A stretch of 64,000 nucleotides of DNA from NCBI GenBank assembly GCA_036495525.1, contig DASXMR010000141.1, positions 124,001-188,000 on the forward strand, written 5' to 3'. The position numbers and the translations under genes are program-made. The first letter of the stretch is position 1; every line of letters begins with the position of its first letter. The DNA comes from DASXMR01 sp036495525. Its GTDB lineage: Bacteria; Actinomycetota; Actinomycetes; Streptosporangiales; Streptosporangiaceae. Below are positions 37,196 to 46,091 of the stretch, piece by piece. Under the pieces are notes generated by a model that saw only the letters and a list, made by a program, of their open reading frames with translations, did no database searches and was not told the DNA's origin.

Positions 37196-37471
37196 ATGGC
37201 GGTGCGCTTCTTCGTCGGGAGCCTGCGCAGGCTTCGCCGTCGCGCCAGCGTGTCAGCGTCCGGTGCCCGGCGTGCTGCCGCCACTCGGGTGACTGAGCAT
37301 GGGCGAATGACCGGGATCATCTCCGCCAGCGATCACGAGTCGGCTCCGGTGCTGTCGCGTGCAGACCGGTTCGGCGCCGCCCTCGAAGAGCTAGCTCCCT
37401 GGCGGAGAGCCTGGCATGACGGCAGCTCGTCATTCGGGATCCCTGGCGAACGGCTGAGGCGCGCACGCTAG
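37196..37471 (+). CDS. Small protein resembling a Phd-type antitoxin without a toxin partner (copy 1 of tandem pair)
   Basis: The 91-residue basic protein is paralogous to the next gene: both share RFF-G-LR--RR-A-VS--GA-RA, V-T-x-H-G, then SAS-HE--PVL-RADRFGAALE and RRA-HD. The segment VTEHGRMTGII matches the Phd motif VTEHGRLIARIV of the intact antitoxin at 32212. In both proteins the Ser of the preceding helix (RRRAS or RHHTS) lies 14 residues before the Val of that motif. This suggests descent from a Phd antitoxin, but no toxin gene follows. There is no ribosome binding site; translation is probably leaderless. Confidence 0.6.
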   Translation: MAVRFFVGSLRRLRRRASVSASGARRAAATRVTEHGRMTGIISASDHESAPVLSRADRFGAALEELAPWRRAWHDGSSSFGIPGERLRRAR

Positions 37472-37522
37472 ACCTGGCCTGGAGGCACTTTGCTTCGCGA
37501 ATGCCGCTCCGACATTGGTGTT

Positions 37523-37801
37523 ATGGCAGCGCGCTTTTTCGCCGGAGGGCTGCGCAAGATTCGCCGCCACGCCGCCGTTTCACGAGCCGGCGCCCAGCGG
37601 GCTGGTGCCGGGGTGACCGGGCACGGGCCGCTGAGCCGCGCCGTTTCTGCCAGTCATCATGAGCCGAATCCAGTGCTGCCGCGTGCGGACCGGTTCGGCG
37701 CAGCGCTGGAAAAATATGCGCCACACCGGCGGGCCATGCACGACCCGAGCTGGCCAGAGACGTTTACCTTCTGGGCCGGCCTGGAAAAGCGCCAGCGCTA
37801 G
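37523..37801 (+). CDS. Small protein resembling a Phd-type antitoxin without a toxin partner (copy 2 of tandem pair)
   Basis: This 92-residue protein is a diverged duplicate of the previous gene, beginning 51 nt after it. Conserved features are AARFFAGGLRKIRRHA near the start, VTGHG in the middle and PVLPRADRFGAALEKYAPHRRAMHD near the end. The Phd-like core is more eroded here (VTGHGPLSRAV), while the RADRFGAALE tail is best conserved, so selection may act on the tail. I set the start at the ATG matching copy 1; an ATG 11 codons upstream is less likely. Function is unknown. Confidence 0.6.
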   Translation: MAARFFAGGLRKIRRHAAVSRAGAQRAGAGVTGHGPLSRAVSASHHEPNPVLPRADRFGAALEKYAPHRRAMHDPSWPETFTFWAGLEKRQR

Positions 37802-37897
37802 ATCCAGCCCGGCCAGCTCTCGCCTGGGCCGGGTATCAGCTGGGCTGGCGGCCGGTTTGTTCAATACTCACCGGGGCGGGGGCGGCACAGTGGTCCC

Positions 37898-38299
37898 ATG
37901 GCTTCGGAATCCAGGTATCTCGCTGAGCGCATCGACCGGCCCGTCGGCCAGGTCTACGAGTACGCCGCCGACCCGGCTCACCTGCCCGAGTGGGCGCCAG
38001 GACTTGGCAGCTCCGTCGAGCAGGTCGACGGGCAGTGGCTCGTGCAGACCCCGGCCGGCCGGGCGAGGATCGACTTCGTCTCACCCAATGACCTCGGCGT
38101 CCTCGACCAGTACGTCACGCCGCCCTCCGGCGAAACCGTTTACGTGCCGCTGCGGGTGATCGCCGATGGTGACGGGTGCGAGGTGGTCTTCACGCTGCGC
38201 CGGCAGCCGGGCATGACTGACGCGGAACTGGACCGGGACGAGGCTGCGGTGACGGCGGACCTCGCCCGGCTCAAGCAGGTGCTCGAAGCACGTCCGTGA
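37898..38299 (+). CDS. SRPBCC family protein (START/polyketide cyclase-like fold)
   Basis: The 133-residue protein shows the typical SRPBCC opening YLAERIDRPVGQVYEYAADPAHLPEWAPGL (invading helix after strand 1) and an acidic C-terminal helix (DRDEAAVTADLARLKQVLE). The fold binds hydrophobic ligands; many small actinobacterial members have no known function. The ATG has no clear ribosome binding site. The gene stands alone, 96 nt after the tandem pair. Confidence 0.8.
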   Translation: MASESRYLAERIDRPVGQVYEYAADPAHLPEWAPGLGSSVEQVDGQWLVQTPAGRARIDFVSPNDLGVLDQYVTPPSGETVYVPLRVIADGDGCEVVFTLRRQPGMTDAELDRDEAAVTADLARLKQVLEARP

Positions 38300-38387
38300 C
38301 CAGGCGGCTGCCAGGTCGCTGACGACAGGCACGCGGCTCCCAAGAGTTCGCCACCGGCCGGGCAAGCCTGGCCGGCCGGGGGCCAGG

Positions 38388-39050
38388 ATGCACGCGCTCG
38401 GCGCCTATGCTCTGCTCGGTGCCCCGACGCCCGTCCACCTGAGAGTGCTCGTGCTGACAGACGAATCCGCTGGCTCCCGCGGCAGCGCCGTCCGGCTGCC
38501 CGGCTGGCGGCGCCTGCGCTGGACCAGGCACCTGCCCTGGCGACGGCTGCTTGCCGTGCTGCTGGCTGTCGTCGTCGCCTTTGCCGCCGCGACAGTTCGG
38601 CTGTTCGTGCTGCCCAGCCGCGGCATGCCCGCCAGGGTAGACGCCATCCTCATGATGGACGGCCCCGGCGATCCGCTACCGGAGGCGCTCCTGCTGGCCC
38701 GCGAGCACCGGGCTCGCTTCCTGCTCATCTCCCTCGGGACCAGGGCATCGCACCGGCCTTGTCCGCAGCCGGTACCGGGAGTACAGCTGATCTGCTTCAA
38801 CCCGTCTCCGGCCAGCACCCAGGGCGAAGCCGAATTCGCCGGCCGGCTCGCCGCGAGGTACCACTGGCGGTCCATCGCGATCGTCACCACGATCCCGCAC
38901 GTTTCCAGGGGCCGGCTGCGGCTGGAGCGCTGCTATCCCGGCCACGTCTACGCGGCCGGCGTCCCGGTCCCGGCCTGGCACCTGCCGTACGACGTCGCCT
39001 ACGAGTGGGGCGCCATGGTCAAGGCGCTGGTGCTGCAGCCGGACTGCTAG
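38388..39050 (+). CDS. YdcF/SanA-like (DUF218) membrane-anchored protein
   Basis: The 220-residue protein has a transmembrane segment (RLLAVLLAVVVAFAAATVRLFV, about residues 48-70) and a DUF218-like domain with DAILMMDGPGDPLPEALLLA. Later motifs are NPSPASTQGEAEFAGRLA and the basic signature TTIPHVSRGRLRLERCY, matching the T-x-x-x-H-x-x-R pattern of the family. ElyC/SanA/YdcF relatives act in cell-envelope processes, but the reaction is unknown. The first ~20 residues may not be translated, as other in-frame starts exist. Confidence 0.7.
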   Translation: MHALGAYALLGAPTPVHLRVLVLTDESAGSRGSAVRLPGWRRLRWTRHLPWRRLLAVLLAVVVAFAAATVRLFVLPSRGMPARVDAILMMDGPGDPLPEALLLAREHRARFLLISLGTRASHRPCPQPVPGVQLICFNPSPASTQGEAEFAGRLAARYHWRSIAIVTTIPHVSRGRLRLERCYPGHVYAAGVPVPAWHLPYDVAYEWGAMVKALVLQPDC

Positions 39051-39308
39051 CGGGTGCGGCGGAGTACCGCGAGGCCATGGACCGGGGGCGGCGATGGCCA
39101 GCTACCCGACCTGCAACCCGGCGCCGGCATCACCACCGAGCGCCACCCCGAGCTCCGGCAGGCCATAGCCCTGGCCGCCGTCCTCGTCCGGCACGTGCAG
39201 GCTCAGCACGCCCTGCTCAGACAGGCTCCGCGACCCGGCTTGCCAGGCAGGATGCGAGGCTGCCCAGGCCGCGGTGCCAGGCCGCCCGCCGACTCCGGCG
39301 GCAGACGG

Positions 39309-40049
39309 TCAGGCGGTCAGGCGGAACAGCACGAAGCCGTAACTCAGCCCCGTCGCCGCCGGATTCCTGGCCAGCCAGTCGCCGGCGATCCGGCCGGGGA
39401 ACTCGATCTGCAGCACGGCCGCCAGGTCTTCCCGGCTGGCGAAGCGCAGTTCGGAGCGGACCTCGTGCCTGCTGGCCCCGCGCTCGCGCCACCAGGCGTC
39501 GGTGGCAGCCGCGGTGCGCTCTGGCCGATCCTTCGCCGCGGCCGCGAGCAGCCCGGCGAACTCACCCCAGTGATGGTCGTTGTCGACGACGATCAGGCTG
39601 CCGCCTGGCCGAAGAACGCGGAGCATTTCCGACAGGCCCGCGTCGTGTCCTGGCTCGAGGAAGTAGGCAAAACGAGCATGCACCACGTCAGCGCAGGTGC
39701 CAGGCAGGCCAGTGCGCTCGGCCGACCCGGCCAGTACCTCGGCACCTTGCTGCAGCGGCGCCGCCCGGCTGATCGCCAGCGCGCGCAGGTCAGGATCCGG
39801 CTCGATGCCGATCACCCTGGCTGCCTCGGCCGCGTAGCGGGGCAGCCAGTAGCCGGTGCCGCAGCCGAGGTCGACGATCGTGCGGCCGGCCCACGGCGCC
39901 AGGCCGCGCATCGCGGCCAGTACGTGACCGGCCCGGTCGACGGCCTGGTTCTCCAGCTCGTAGACGTCTGGGCTGCCGCCGATGTTCGGCGCGAACCGCC
40001 AGTCGGGAAACTCGGCTCGCGCGGCATCGCGCCCGGCCTGGCTGGTCAT
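39309..40049 (-). CDS. Class I SAM-dependent methyltransferase
   Basis: The 246-residue protein has motif I TIVDLGCGTGYWLPRYAA near residue 55, an acidic residue ending strand 2 (VIGIEPDPDLR), and motif III-like MLRVLRPGGSLIVVDND near residue 145. A YELENQAVDRAG segment precedes the core. This is the methyltransferase-11/25 type; the substrate cannot be inferred. I chose the ATG at 40049; upstream the frame is open but without conserved sequence. Neighbouring genes give no pathway context. Confidence 0.85.
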   Translation of the reverse strand: MTSQAGRDAARAEFPDWRFAPNIGGSPDVYELENQAVDRAGHVLAAMRGLAPWAGRTIVDLGCGTGYWLPRYAAEAARVIGIEPDPDLRALAISRAAPLQQGAEVLAGSAERTGLPGTCADVVHARFAYFLEPGHDAGLSEMLRVLRPGGSLIVVDNDHHWGEFAGLLAAAAKDRPERTAAATDAWWRERGASRHEVRSELRFASREDLAAVLQIEFPGRIAGDWLARNPAATGLSYGFVLFRLTA

Positions 40050-40213
40050 CTTCGCCACAGGGTGGATTGTAGGACTTTCCGGGCGGGCTCTGCTGCTCCC
40101 GCAGCCGCTCGGCGCGACACCGCGGGAGCCACGGTGCGGCTGTAACCCCAGCATGGGTCCCGAGGTGCCGTCCGGGGCGACGCTCGCTTGCCGGCTTGGC
40201 CGCGCGCTGGCCG

Positions 40214-41239
40214 TCAGTGCGGGATGCGCTCGTCCGGCGTGCCCCAGGACGGGTACGGCCGGGAGGGCAGGACAGCTGGCTGCTGACCAGGGTTGAGATC
40301 GGAGTGGATGACCTCGGCGACCCGCTGAACCGTGTCGACGCCGTAGGTCATCGAGGGATTCCCTCTGGTCAGCACCACGATTCGGTAGACCCGGCTGCGG
40401 CTGGTGAAGGCGCCGATGCTGTTGATGACCCATAGCTGCGGGTCGGGCAGCCAGCCGTTCTTGACATGGACCGTGACGCTGGCCGGCGCGCCAGCCGGGA
40501 CGCCCCAGCGCTGCGATGCGATGACATGGGCCATCAGCTTGAGCGCGTAGGCGCGGGACGGCTTGTCGAGCACCGAGTTCCGGAACGTGAGCAGGCGCAG
40601 CAGGATGAGCTCGTCATTCGCGGTGACCTGGGTGAGCCCCCAGTAGCCGTTCTGCCCCAGCTCGGTGTGGGTCATCTTGGCCAGCCGCAGGAAACGCCTG
40701 AGCTTGCGCATACCGAGCTGATCCCACAGCGTCGTCGCGGCGTCATTGCTGGACTCGGTGATCATCTCGGTGGTGAGGGTGACCTCCTGCGAGGTGAGGA
40801 ACTGGTGCTTCACCGCAAGGTCGTGCAGCAGGGTGCCGAGGATGATGACCTTGACGATGCTGGCGGAGTGAAAGTGCCAGAACGGCCGGAACGTGCACCT
40901 GACAGTGGTCTTGCTATCGGCCAGCGCCACGGCGGCGACGCTGGAGCGCCCGCTGAGCGCCCTGGCGATGCCGGTCTCCAGCCGCTTAGCAAGGGCGTGA
41001 TGTGCGGCGGTGGCGGAAACGCAGTTCACCGCGCTGGCGGTGCTGACGGCGCTGGCGGTGGCGGTTGCCTGCTGGGCGCCGGCCCGCGCTGTGCTTGCGC
41101 TGACGGGCGCGACGCTCGCGCCGACGATCAGGGCCGTCGCGGCGAGCGGCAAGGCGGCCGCCAGTCCGATGGCGGCTACCGACGGCCGGGGTTCACTCGC
41201 TGTCTGGCCGGTTACCTGCGCGCGGTGCCAGCGGAGCAT
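40214..41239 (-). CDS. Secreted class A beta-lactamase-related serine hydrolase
   Basis: The 341-residue protein has a long N-terminal export region (hydrophobic AAIGLAAALPLAATALIVGA, then an Ala/Thr/Ser-rich stretch) and a penicillin-binding-type fold. The active Ser127 is in SIVK (127-130), the SDN-like motif is SSN in TESSNDAATTLWD, and the KTG position reads KNG (HVKNGW). The segment from 147 onward resembles class A enzymes (EVTLTTEMITESSNDAA). The departures from SDN and KTG make true beta-lactamase activity uncertain; cell-wall peptidase or esterase activity is equally possible. Confidence 0.8.
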   Translation of the reverse strand: MLRWHRAQVTGQTASEPRPSVAAIGLAAALPLAATALIVGASVAPVSASTARAGAQQATATASAVSTASAVNCVSATAAHHALAKRLETGIARALSGRSSVAAVALADSKTTVRCTFRPFWHFHSASIVKVIILGTLLHDLAVKHQFLTSQEVTLTTEMITESSNDAATTLWDQLGMRKLRRFLRLAKMTHTELGQNGYWGLTQVTANDELILLRLLTFRNSVLDKPSRAYALKLMAHVIASQRWGVPAGAPASVTVHVKNGWLPDPQLWVINSIGAFTSRSRVYRIVVLTRGNPSMTYGVDTVQRVAEVIHSDLNPGQQPAVLPSRPYPSWGTPDERIPH

Positions 41240-41322
41240 CGGCGTACCTCCTGTCGAACCCCAGCCATCTCAGTTGCCTTTCAGACGGCTGGCAAGCCCG
41301 GCAGGTTGGCACGAGCTGGGAG

Positions 41323-41772
41323 TCAGGCCGCGCTGGCCTCGTCAGGCGGCTGCCGCCGGTCAGCCGGGCTAGCTGCCCGCAGCGTTACCTCGGTTCCTTC
41401 CGGAGCACCGCCGAGCTGCTCCCAGAGCTTGTTCAACTCCCACTGGTAGTAGAGGGCGTGGAGGCCGAGGATGAAGCTCGCGATCAGGCCGATGACCCCG
41501 TTGCAGCTCACTTCCATGCCTGCCGCGGCCTGCATGCGGCCGATGCGCTCTCCAGTGTTGTAGATGGAGACGAACGGCGGAACGATGATGAACGCGCCGA
41601 GCGTGATCGCGATCACCGACACGGCTGGGTCGACGTCGATCCCGGCGTTCAGGTCGCGCGCCTCCCGGTTGATCTTGTACCACCAAACCCAGTGGTAGAT
41701 GCCGATGGTCAGGATCGGCCATACCAGCCACACCAGCCAGATGTTCCTGATCTTTCCCATGCGGCCGGTCAC
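41323..41772 (-). CDS. DUF4234 domain membrane protein
   Basis: This 149-residue protein opens with the DUF4234 signature NIWLVWLVWPILTIGIYHWV followed by WYKINREARD. Two further hydrophobic segments (VIAITLGAFIIVPPFVSIY and VIGLIASFILGLHALYYQWE) follow, ending in an acidic/Ala tail. The family has no known role. I chose GTG 41772 because GGAGG lies 5 nt upstream. The ATG four codons later has that site too far away. Confidence 0.85.
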   Translation of the reverse strand: MTGRMGKIRNIWLVWLVWPILTIGIYHWVWWYKINREARDLNAGIDVDPAVSVIAITLGAFIIVPPFVSIYNTGERIGRMQAAAGMEVSCNGVIGLIASFILGLHALYYQWELNKLWEQLGGAPEGTEVTLRAASPADRRQPPDEASAA

Positions 41773-41932
41773 GATGGCCTCCGCGGCCCGCCGGCCCTGA
41801 CTGCTGAGTAACACATGGTTAAAACCTAATCACGGTCCGTACCCGGCCGGCTCCTTGGGTCCGTCGTGCAGGCGAGAAGGCTGTGGCCTGCCCAGGGCAA
41901 TCCGGCTGGCCGCGCCGGTGCGCGCGACTCAT

Positions 41933-42697
41933 TCAGGCGGGCGCACCGCCGCGGCCGGCGCCGCCGCGGAACCTGGAGACGCCGGCGGTGACCGCCGGGT
42001 CGGCGAGGCTCGCCATGCCGTGCGCGAGCTCGCCAGCCATCGCCTCGTCGTGGCTCAGCGACAGGCTCTCCAGTGCGGACAGCCGGTCGCCGCGCAGGCA
42101 CGCCTGCGGCAGCGCGGCCAGCTGGCGGGCCAGCAGCTCTGCCTCGGCCCGCGCGGTGCCGTGCGGCACCACGCGGGTGACCAGGCCCATCGCGTGAGCC
42201 TCGCCGGCTGACACGGGCCGTCCGGTGAGGATCATGTCGAGCGCACGGCCGATGCCGACGATGGCGGGCAGCCGCACCGTGCCGCCGTCGATCAGCGGAA
42301 CGCCCCAGCGCCGGCAGAACACTCCGAAGACGGCGTCCTCCTCGGCGATCCGCAGATCGCACCACAGCGCGAGCTCAAGGCCGCCGGCCACTGCGTGCCC
42401 GGCGACGGCGGCGATGACCGGCTTGGACAGCCGCATCCTGGTGGGGCCCATCGGCCCGAGGCCATCCGGCGCGACCCGGTTGGCGTCGGGCGTGCCCATC
42501 GCCTTGAGGTCGGCGCCAGCGCAGAACATTCCGCCTGCCCCGGTCAGCACGGCGACCGAGGCGTCCGAGTCGGCGTCGAAATCCGCGAACGCCTCAGCCA
42601 GCGCGGCCGCGGTCGGCCGGTCGACTGCGTTGCGCACTTCAGGGCGGTCGAGGACAACGGTGGTCACCGGCCCCGCCCGGTCAACCCGGACGGCCAT
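41933..42697 (-). CDS. Enoyl-CoA hydratase/isomerase family protein
   Basis: The 254-residue crotonase-fold protein has LTGAGGMFCAGADLKAMG near residue 50 (oxyanion loop 1) and KPVIAAVAGHAVAGGLELAL near residue 93 (loop 2). The catalytic Glu positions are not the classical pair; the first falls on VPLIDGGTV. Substrate is unknown. It starts 5 nt after the korB stop on the same strand and so may be cotranscribed with korAB. Confidence 0.9.
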   Translation of the reverse strand: MAVRVDRAGPVTTVVLDRPEVRNAVDRPTAAALAEAFADFDADSDASVAVLTGAGGMFCAGADLKAMGTPDANRVAPDGLGPMGPTRMRLSKPVIAAVAGHAVAGGLELALWCDLRIAEEDAVFGVFCRRWGVPLIDGGTVRLPAIVGIGRALDMILTGRPVSAGEAHAMGLVTRVVPHGTARAEAELLARQLAALPQACLRGDRLSALESLSLSHDEAMAGELAHGMASLADPAVTAGVSRFRGGAGRGGAPA

Positions 42698-42702
42698 CGG
42701 CG

Positions 42703-43839
42703 CTAGCCGACCTGCCAGGTATCGGACCCGGCTAGCAGCCTGGCCAGGTCGCCATCACCCTGCTGCGTGCGCGCGTCCTCGATCTGGGCTGCCATTAGCT
42801 CGTCATAGCTCGGCCTTGGTGCCTGGCGGAACACGCCGATCGGCGAGTGCGCGAAGTCCGAGGTATCGAGCCTGGACAGCGCGAACGCGTACGACGGGTC
42901 GGGCGCGTGGGCGTCGTGCACGATCAGCGACTCGGGGTCGGCGTCCGCGACCGCGACCGGCTCCAGCGAGCCATACCGGCTGAAGCGAAGGCCCATGCTG
43001 CCGTCGGCGGTGAACCTGACCTGCTCGCCGTGCTCGAGCCGGATGACCCGCTCGTCTCGCGAGCCCGGCTCGGTGACCGGCGCGAACGCGTCGTCGTTGT
43101 AGATCGGGCAGTTCTGGTAGATCTCGATGAAGGCCGCACCCTTGTGATCGGCCGCTGCCCGCAGCACCCCGGTCAGGTGCTTTCGGTCGGAGTCGATGGT
43201 GCGCGCGACGAAGCTCGCCTCGGCCCCGAGTGCCAGCGATACCGGGTTAAACGGGGTGTCCAGCGAGCCGTACGGGGTCGACTTGGTGACCTTGCCCTGC
43301 TCTGAGGTGGGCGAGTACTGGCCCTTGGTCAGCCCGTAGATCCGGTTGTTGAACAGCAGGATCTTGATGTTGACGTTACGGCGCAGCGCGTGGATCAGGT
43401 GGTTGCCGCCGATCGACAGCGCGTCGCCGTCGCCGGTGATCACCCACACCGACAGGTCAGGGCGCGACGAGGCAAGGCCGGTCGCGATCGCCGGGGCGCG
43501 GCCGTGGATCGAGTGCATGCCGTAGCTGTTCACGTAGTACGGCAGCCGCGAAGAGCAGCCGATACCGGAGATGATCACCAGGTTCTCCCTGGGTATCTCC
43601 AGCTCAGGCAGGAACGACTGGAAGGCGGCGAGAATCGCGTAGTCGCCGCAACCGGGACACCAGCGGACCTCCTGGTCCGACTTGAAGTCCCTGGTGCTGA
43701 GCTTCGCGTCGGCCTTGGGCACCAGCGTCAGCGAGGCCAGCCGGCCAGGACCCTCGGCGCCGTCGTTCGCGTGGCGCGCGTGGCCATTGCTCGCATGGCC
43801 GTTGCTCGCGGCCCGCTCCGGGCGCGCGTCCTCAGACAT
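42703..43839 (-). CDS. korB: 2-oxoacid:ferredoxin oxidoreductase, beta subunit
   Basis: The 378-residue subunit binds thiamine diphosphate and a [4Fe-4S] cluster: WCPGCGDYAIL near residue 61 gives two Cys ligands, and GDGDALSIGGNHLIHALRRN is the ThDP-binding region. The C-terminal FSRYGSLEPV and SPIGVFRQAPRPSYDELM match actinobacterial KorB. With KorA it oxidises 2-oxoglutarate (or another 2-oxoacid) to the acyl-CoA and reduced ferredoxin. The first ~45 residues are a low-complexity His/Ala/Asn-rich leader. The ATG overlaps the korA stop by 8 nt. Confidence 0.93.
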   Translation of the reverse strand: MSEDARPERAASNGHASNGHARHANDGAEGPGRLASLTLVPKADAKLSTRDFKSDQEVRWCPGCGDYAILAAFQSFLPELEIPRENLVIISGIGCSSRLPYYVNSYGMHSIHGRAPAIATGLASSRPDLSVWVITGDGDALSIGGNHLIHALRRNVNIKILLFNNRIYGLTKGQYSPTSEQGKVTKSTPYGSLDTPFNPVSLALGAEASFVARTIDSDRKHLTGVLRAAADHKGAAFIEIYQNCPIYNDDAFAPVTEPGSRDERVIRLEHGEQVRFTADGSMGLRFSRYGSLEPVAVADADPESLIVHDAHAPDPSYAFALSRLDTSDFAHSPIGVFRQAPRPSYDELMAAQIEDARTQQGDGDLARLLAGSDTWQVG

Positions 43840-45700
43840 CTGCGATCACTTCCTGGATGACTCCGGCCAGCTCAGCTGCACGGAACGGCAGCCCGCGGAC
43901 CCGGTTGTAGGAGATCACGTCGGTGAGGTATCGGCCGCGCAGCAGCAGCGCCAGCTGGCCGAGGTTGATCTCGGGGACGAGAACCTTGTCGTAACGGGCG
44001 AGCACCTCGCCGAGGTTGGCCGGGAACGGCGACAGGTGCCGCAGGTGCGCCTGCGCGACCGAGCCCCCGGCCAGCCGCACCTGGCGGACCGCGGCGCCGA
44101 TCGAGCCGTAGGTCGATCCCCAGCCGAGCACCAGCACCTTCGCGCTATCCGGGTCGTCTACCGACAGCGGCGGGATGTCGGCGGCGATACCGTCGATCCT
44201 GGCCTGGCGCAGCCGCACCATCTTGTCGTGATTATCGGGATCGTAGGAGATCGCGCCGGTCCCGTCCGCCTTCTCGATCCCGCCGATCCGGTGCTCCATG
44301 CCCGGCGTGCCGGGAATGGCCCACGGCCTGGCGAGGGTCTGCGGGTCACGCCGGAACGGCTCGAACTCGTCGGCAGCGGCATCAGCGCCGTCGGCCTCGT
44401 TCTTGCAGGCAAAAGAGAACACGTCACGGAGCCTGGCCAGGCCGTCGACACTCGGTACCCGCCAGGGCTCTGCCCCGTTGGCGAGATAGCCGTCGGACAG
44501 GATGATCACCGGAGTGCGGTACTTGACCGCGATCCTGACCGCCTCGATCGCGATGTCGAAGCAGTCCGACGGGGTGGCCGGGGCGATCACGGCGACCGGG
44601 GACTCGCCGTTGCGGCCGTAGATCGCCATCAGCAGGTCGGCCTGCTCGGTCTTGGTCGGCATGCCCGTCGACGGGCCGGCCCGCTGGATGTCGCAGATGA
44701 TCAGCGGCAGCTCGACCGAGGCGGCCAGGCCGATCGTCTCGGCCTTGAGGCACATGCCAGGGCCCGAGGTGGTGGTCACGCCGAGGCTGCCGCCAAACGA
44801 CGCGCCGAGCGCGGCGCCCACGCCGCTGATCTCGTCCTCGGCCTGGAACGTGCGCACGCCGAACCGCTTGAGCTTGGACAGCTCGTGCAGGATGTCCGAG
44901 GCCGGGGTGATCGGGTACGAGCCGAGGAACAGCGGCAGCCCCGACCGGCGGGACGCGGCGACCAGGCCATAGGCCAGCGCGGTGTTACCGGTGATGTTCC
45001 GGTAGGTGCCAGGCTCCTGGGCGGCGGGCTTGACCTCGTACTGGACGGAGAAGTCCTCGGTCGTCTCGCCGTAGTTCCAGCCTGCCTGGAAGGCAGCGAC
45101 GTTGGCCTTCATGATCTCCGGCTTGCTGCCGAACTTCGACTTCAGGAACTTCATCGTGCCGTCGGTCGGCCTGCTGTACAGCCAGGACAGCAGGCCGAGC
45201 GCGAACATGTTCTTGGCCCGCTCGGCGTCCTTGCGGGTGATGTCGAAGCCCTCAAGTGCCTTTACCGTCACCGACGTGAGCGGGATCGAGTGCAGCTGGT
45301 AGGCCGACAGGGTGCCGTCTTCCAGCGGGTTCTGCTGGTAGCCGACCTTCGACAGGTTCCGCTTGGTGAACTCGTCGGTGTTGGCGATCACGTCGGCGCC
45401 GCGGGGCAGGTCACTGATGTTCGCCTTGAGCGCGGCCGGGTTCATCGCGACCAGCACGTCCGGCGCGTCGCCCGGCGTGAGGATGTCATGGTCGGCGAAG
45501 TGGAGCTGGAAACTCGACACACCGGGAAGGGTCCCGGCCGGAGCGCGGATCTCGGCCGGGAAGTTGGGCAGCGTCGACAGGTCGTTGCCGAAGGTGGCGG
45601 TTTCCTGGGTGAATCTGTCACCCGCCAGCTGCATGCCGTCGCCCGAGTCGCCGGCGAACCTGATGATGACGCGATCGAGCTGGTGGACCTGCTTGGTCAC
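43832..45700 (-). CDS. korA: 2-oxoacid:ferredoxin oxidoreductase, alpha subunit (fused gamma-alpha)
   Basis: The 622-residue protein joins an N-terminal gamma domain (RVIIRFAGDSGDGMQLAGD, residues ~7-180) to the alpha domain starting near residue 235 (GNTALAYGLVAASRRSG). Other conserved segments are YPITPASDILHELSK, the GPGMCLKAE turn and RAGPSTGMPTKTEQADL, as in actinobacterial KorA. It supplies the CoA/2-oxoacid side of the active site. korA and korB are transcribed together with korA first. The upstream 390 bases hold the promoter. Confidence 0.94.
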   Translation of the reverse strand: MTKQVHQLDRVIIRFAGDSGDGMQLAGDRFTQETATFGNDLSTLPNFPAEIRAPAGTLPGVSSFQLHFADHDILTPGDAPDVLVAMNPAALKANISDLPRGADVIANTDEFTKRNLSKVGYQQNPLEDGTLSAYQLHSIPLTSVTVKALEGFDITRKDAERAKNMFALGLLSWLYSRPTDGTMKFLKSKFGSKPEIMKANVAAFQAGWNYGETTEDFSVQYEVKPAAQEPGTYRNITGNTALAYGLVAASRRSGLPLFLGSYPITPASDILHELSKLKRFGVRTFQAEDEISGVGAALGASFGGSLGVTTTSGPGMCLKAETIGLAASVELPLIICDIQRAGPSTGMPTKTEQADLLMAIYGRNGESPVAVIAPATPSDCFDIAIEAVRIAVKYRTPVIILSDGYLANGAEPWRVPSVDGLARLRDVFSFACKNEADGADAAADEFEPFRRDPQTLARPWAIPGTPGMEHRIGGIEKADGTGAISYDPDNHDKMVRLRQARIDGIAADIPPLSVDDPDSAKVLVLGWGSTYGSIGAAVRQVRLAGGSVAQAHLRHLSPFPANLGEVLARYDKVLVPEINLGQLALLLRGRYLTDVISYNRVRGLPFRAAELAGVIQEVIADV

Positions 45701-46091
45701 GGTGTCCGGGACCTCCTCCGCGCGCCGAGGCCGGTGAATCTCGCGGTGACGGCGTGAAGTCTATTTCGGGCCCCCCACAGCCTACCTACGACGCCATGTC
45801 GAAGTCGGCGCAGGTCACCCCTGAGCTGCTGCGATGGCCTCACTACCAGATAACGTGCCAGATGGCTCGGTCAGGCGGCGGCTATAGCGCCATTCTATTA
45901 CAGATTCGGTGCGCATCTGTGTACTCCTTGTTAGATGACGCACAGCTCATGCAAGAAGTTCACCGTCTGCGGGGTACGCGCCGCTTGGGCTCCTGACGCC
46001 GCCATCACTCCGGCACACTGCCGAGCTGGCGAAGCGCCAGCCGCGCCGAGCTTCGGGCGCCCTCGGCGGGCCGGCTGTCACGCTGCTCCGG
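45701..46091. other. Intergenic region, 391 bases, no gene seen
   Basis: The interval between the korA start and the yajQ stop is less GC-rich (for example around 45880-45930) and carries no recognisable coding sequence. Its left end must contain the korA promoter. I see no repeat or terminator that I would defend. Confidence 0.4.

Noticed and set aside
39054..40145. Plus-strand open frame of 363 codons
   Set aside because: It is antisense to the well-supported SAM methyltransferase at 39309-40049 and has no recognisable motifs.
40214..41239. Calling this gene a true class A beta-lactamase (antibiotic resistance)
   Set aside because: SxxK is present, but SDN reads SSN and KTG reads KNG, and the N-terminal part is atypical. 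I kept the broader serine hydrolase call.
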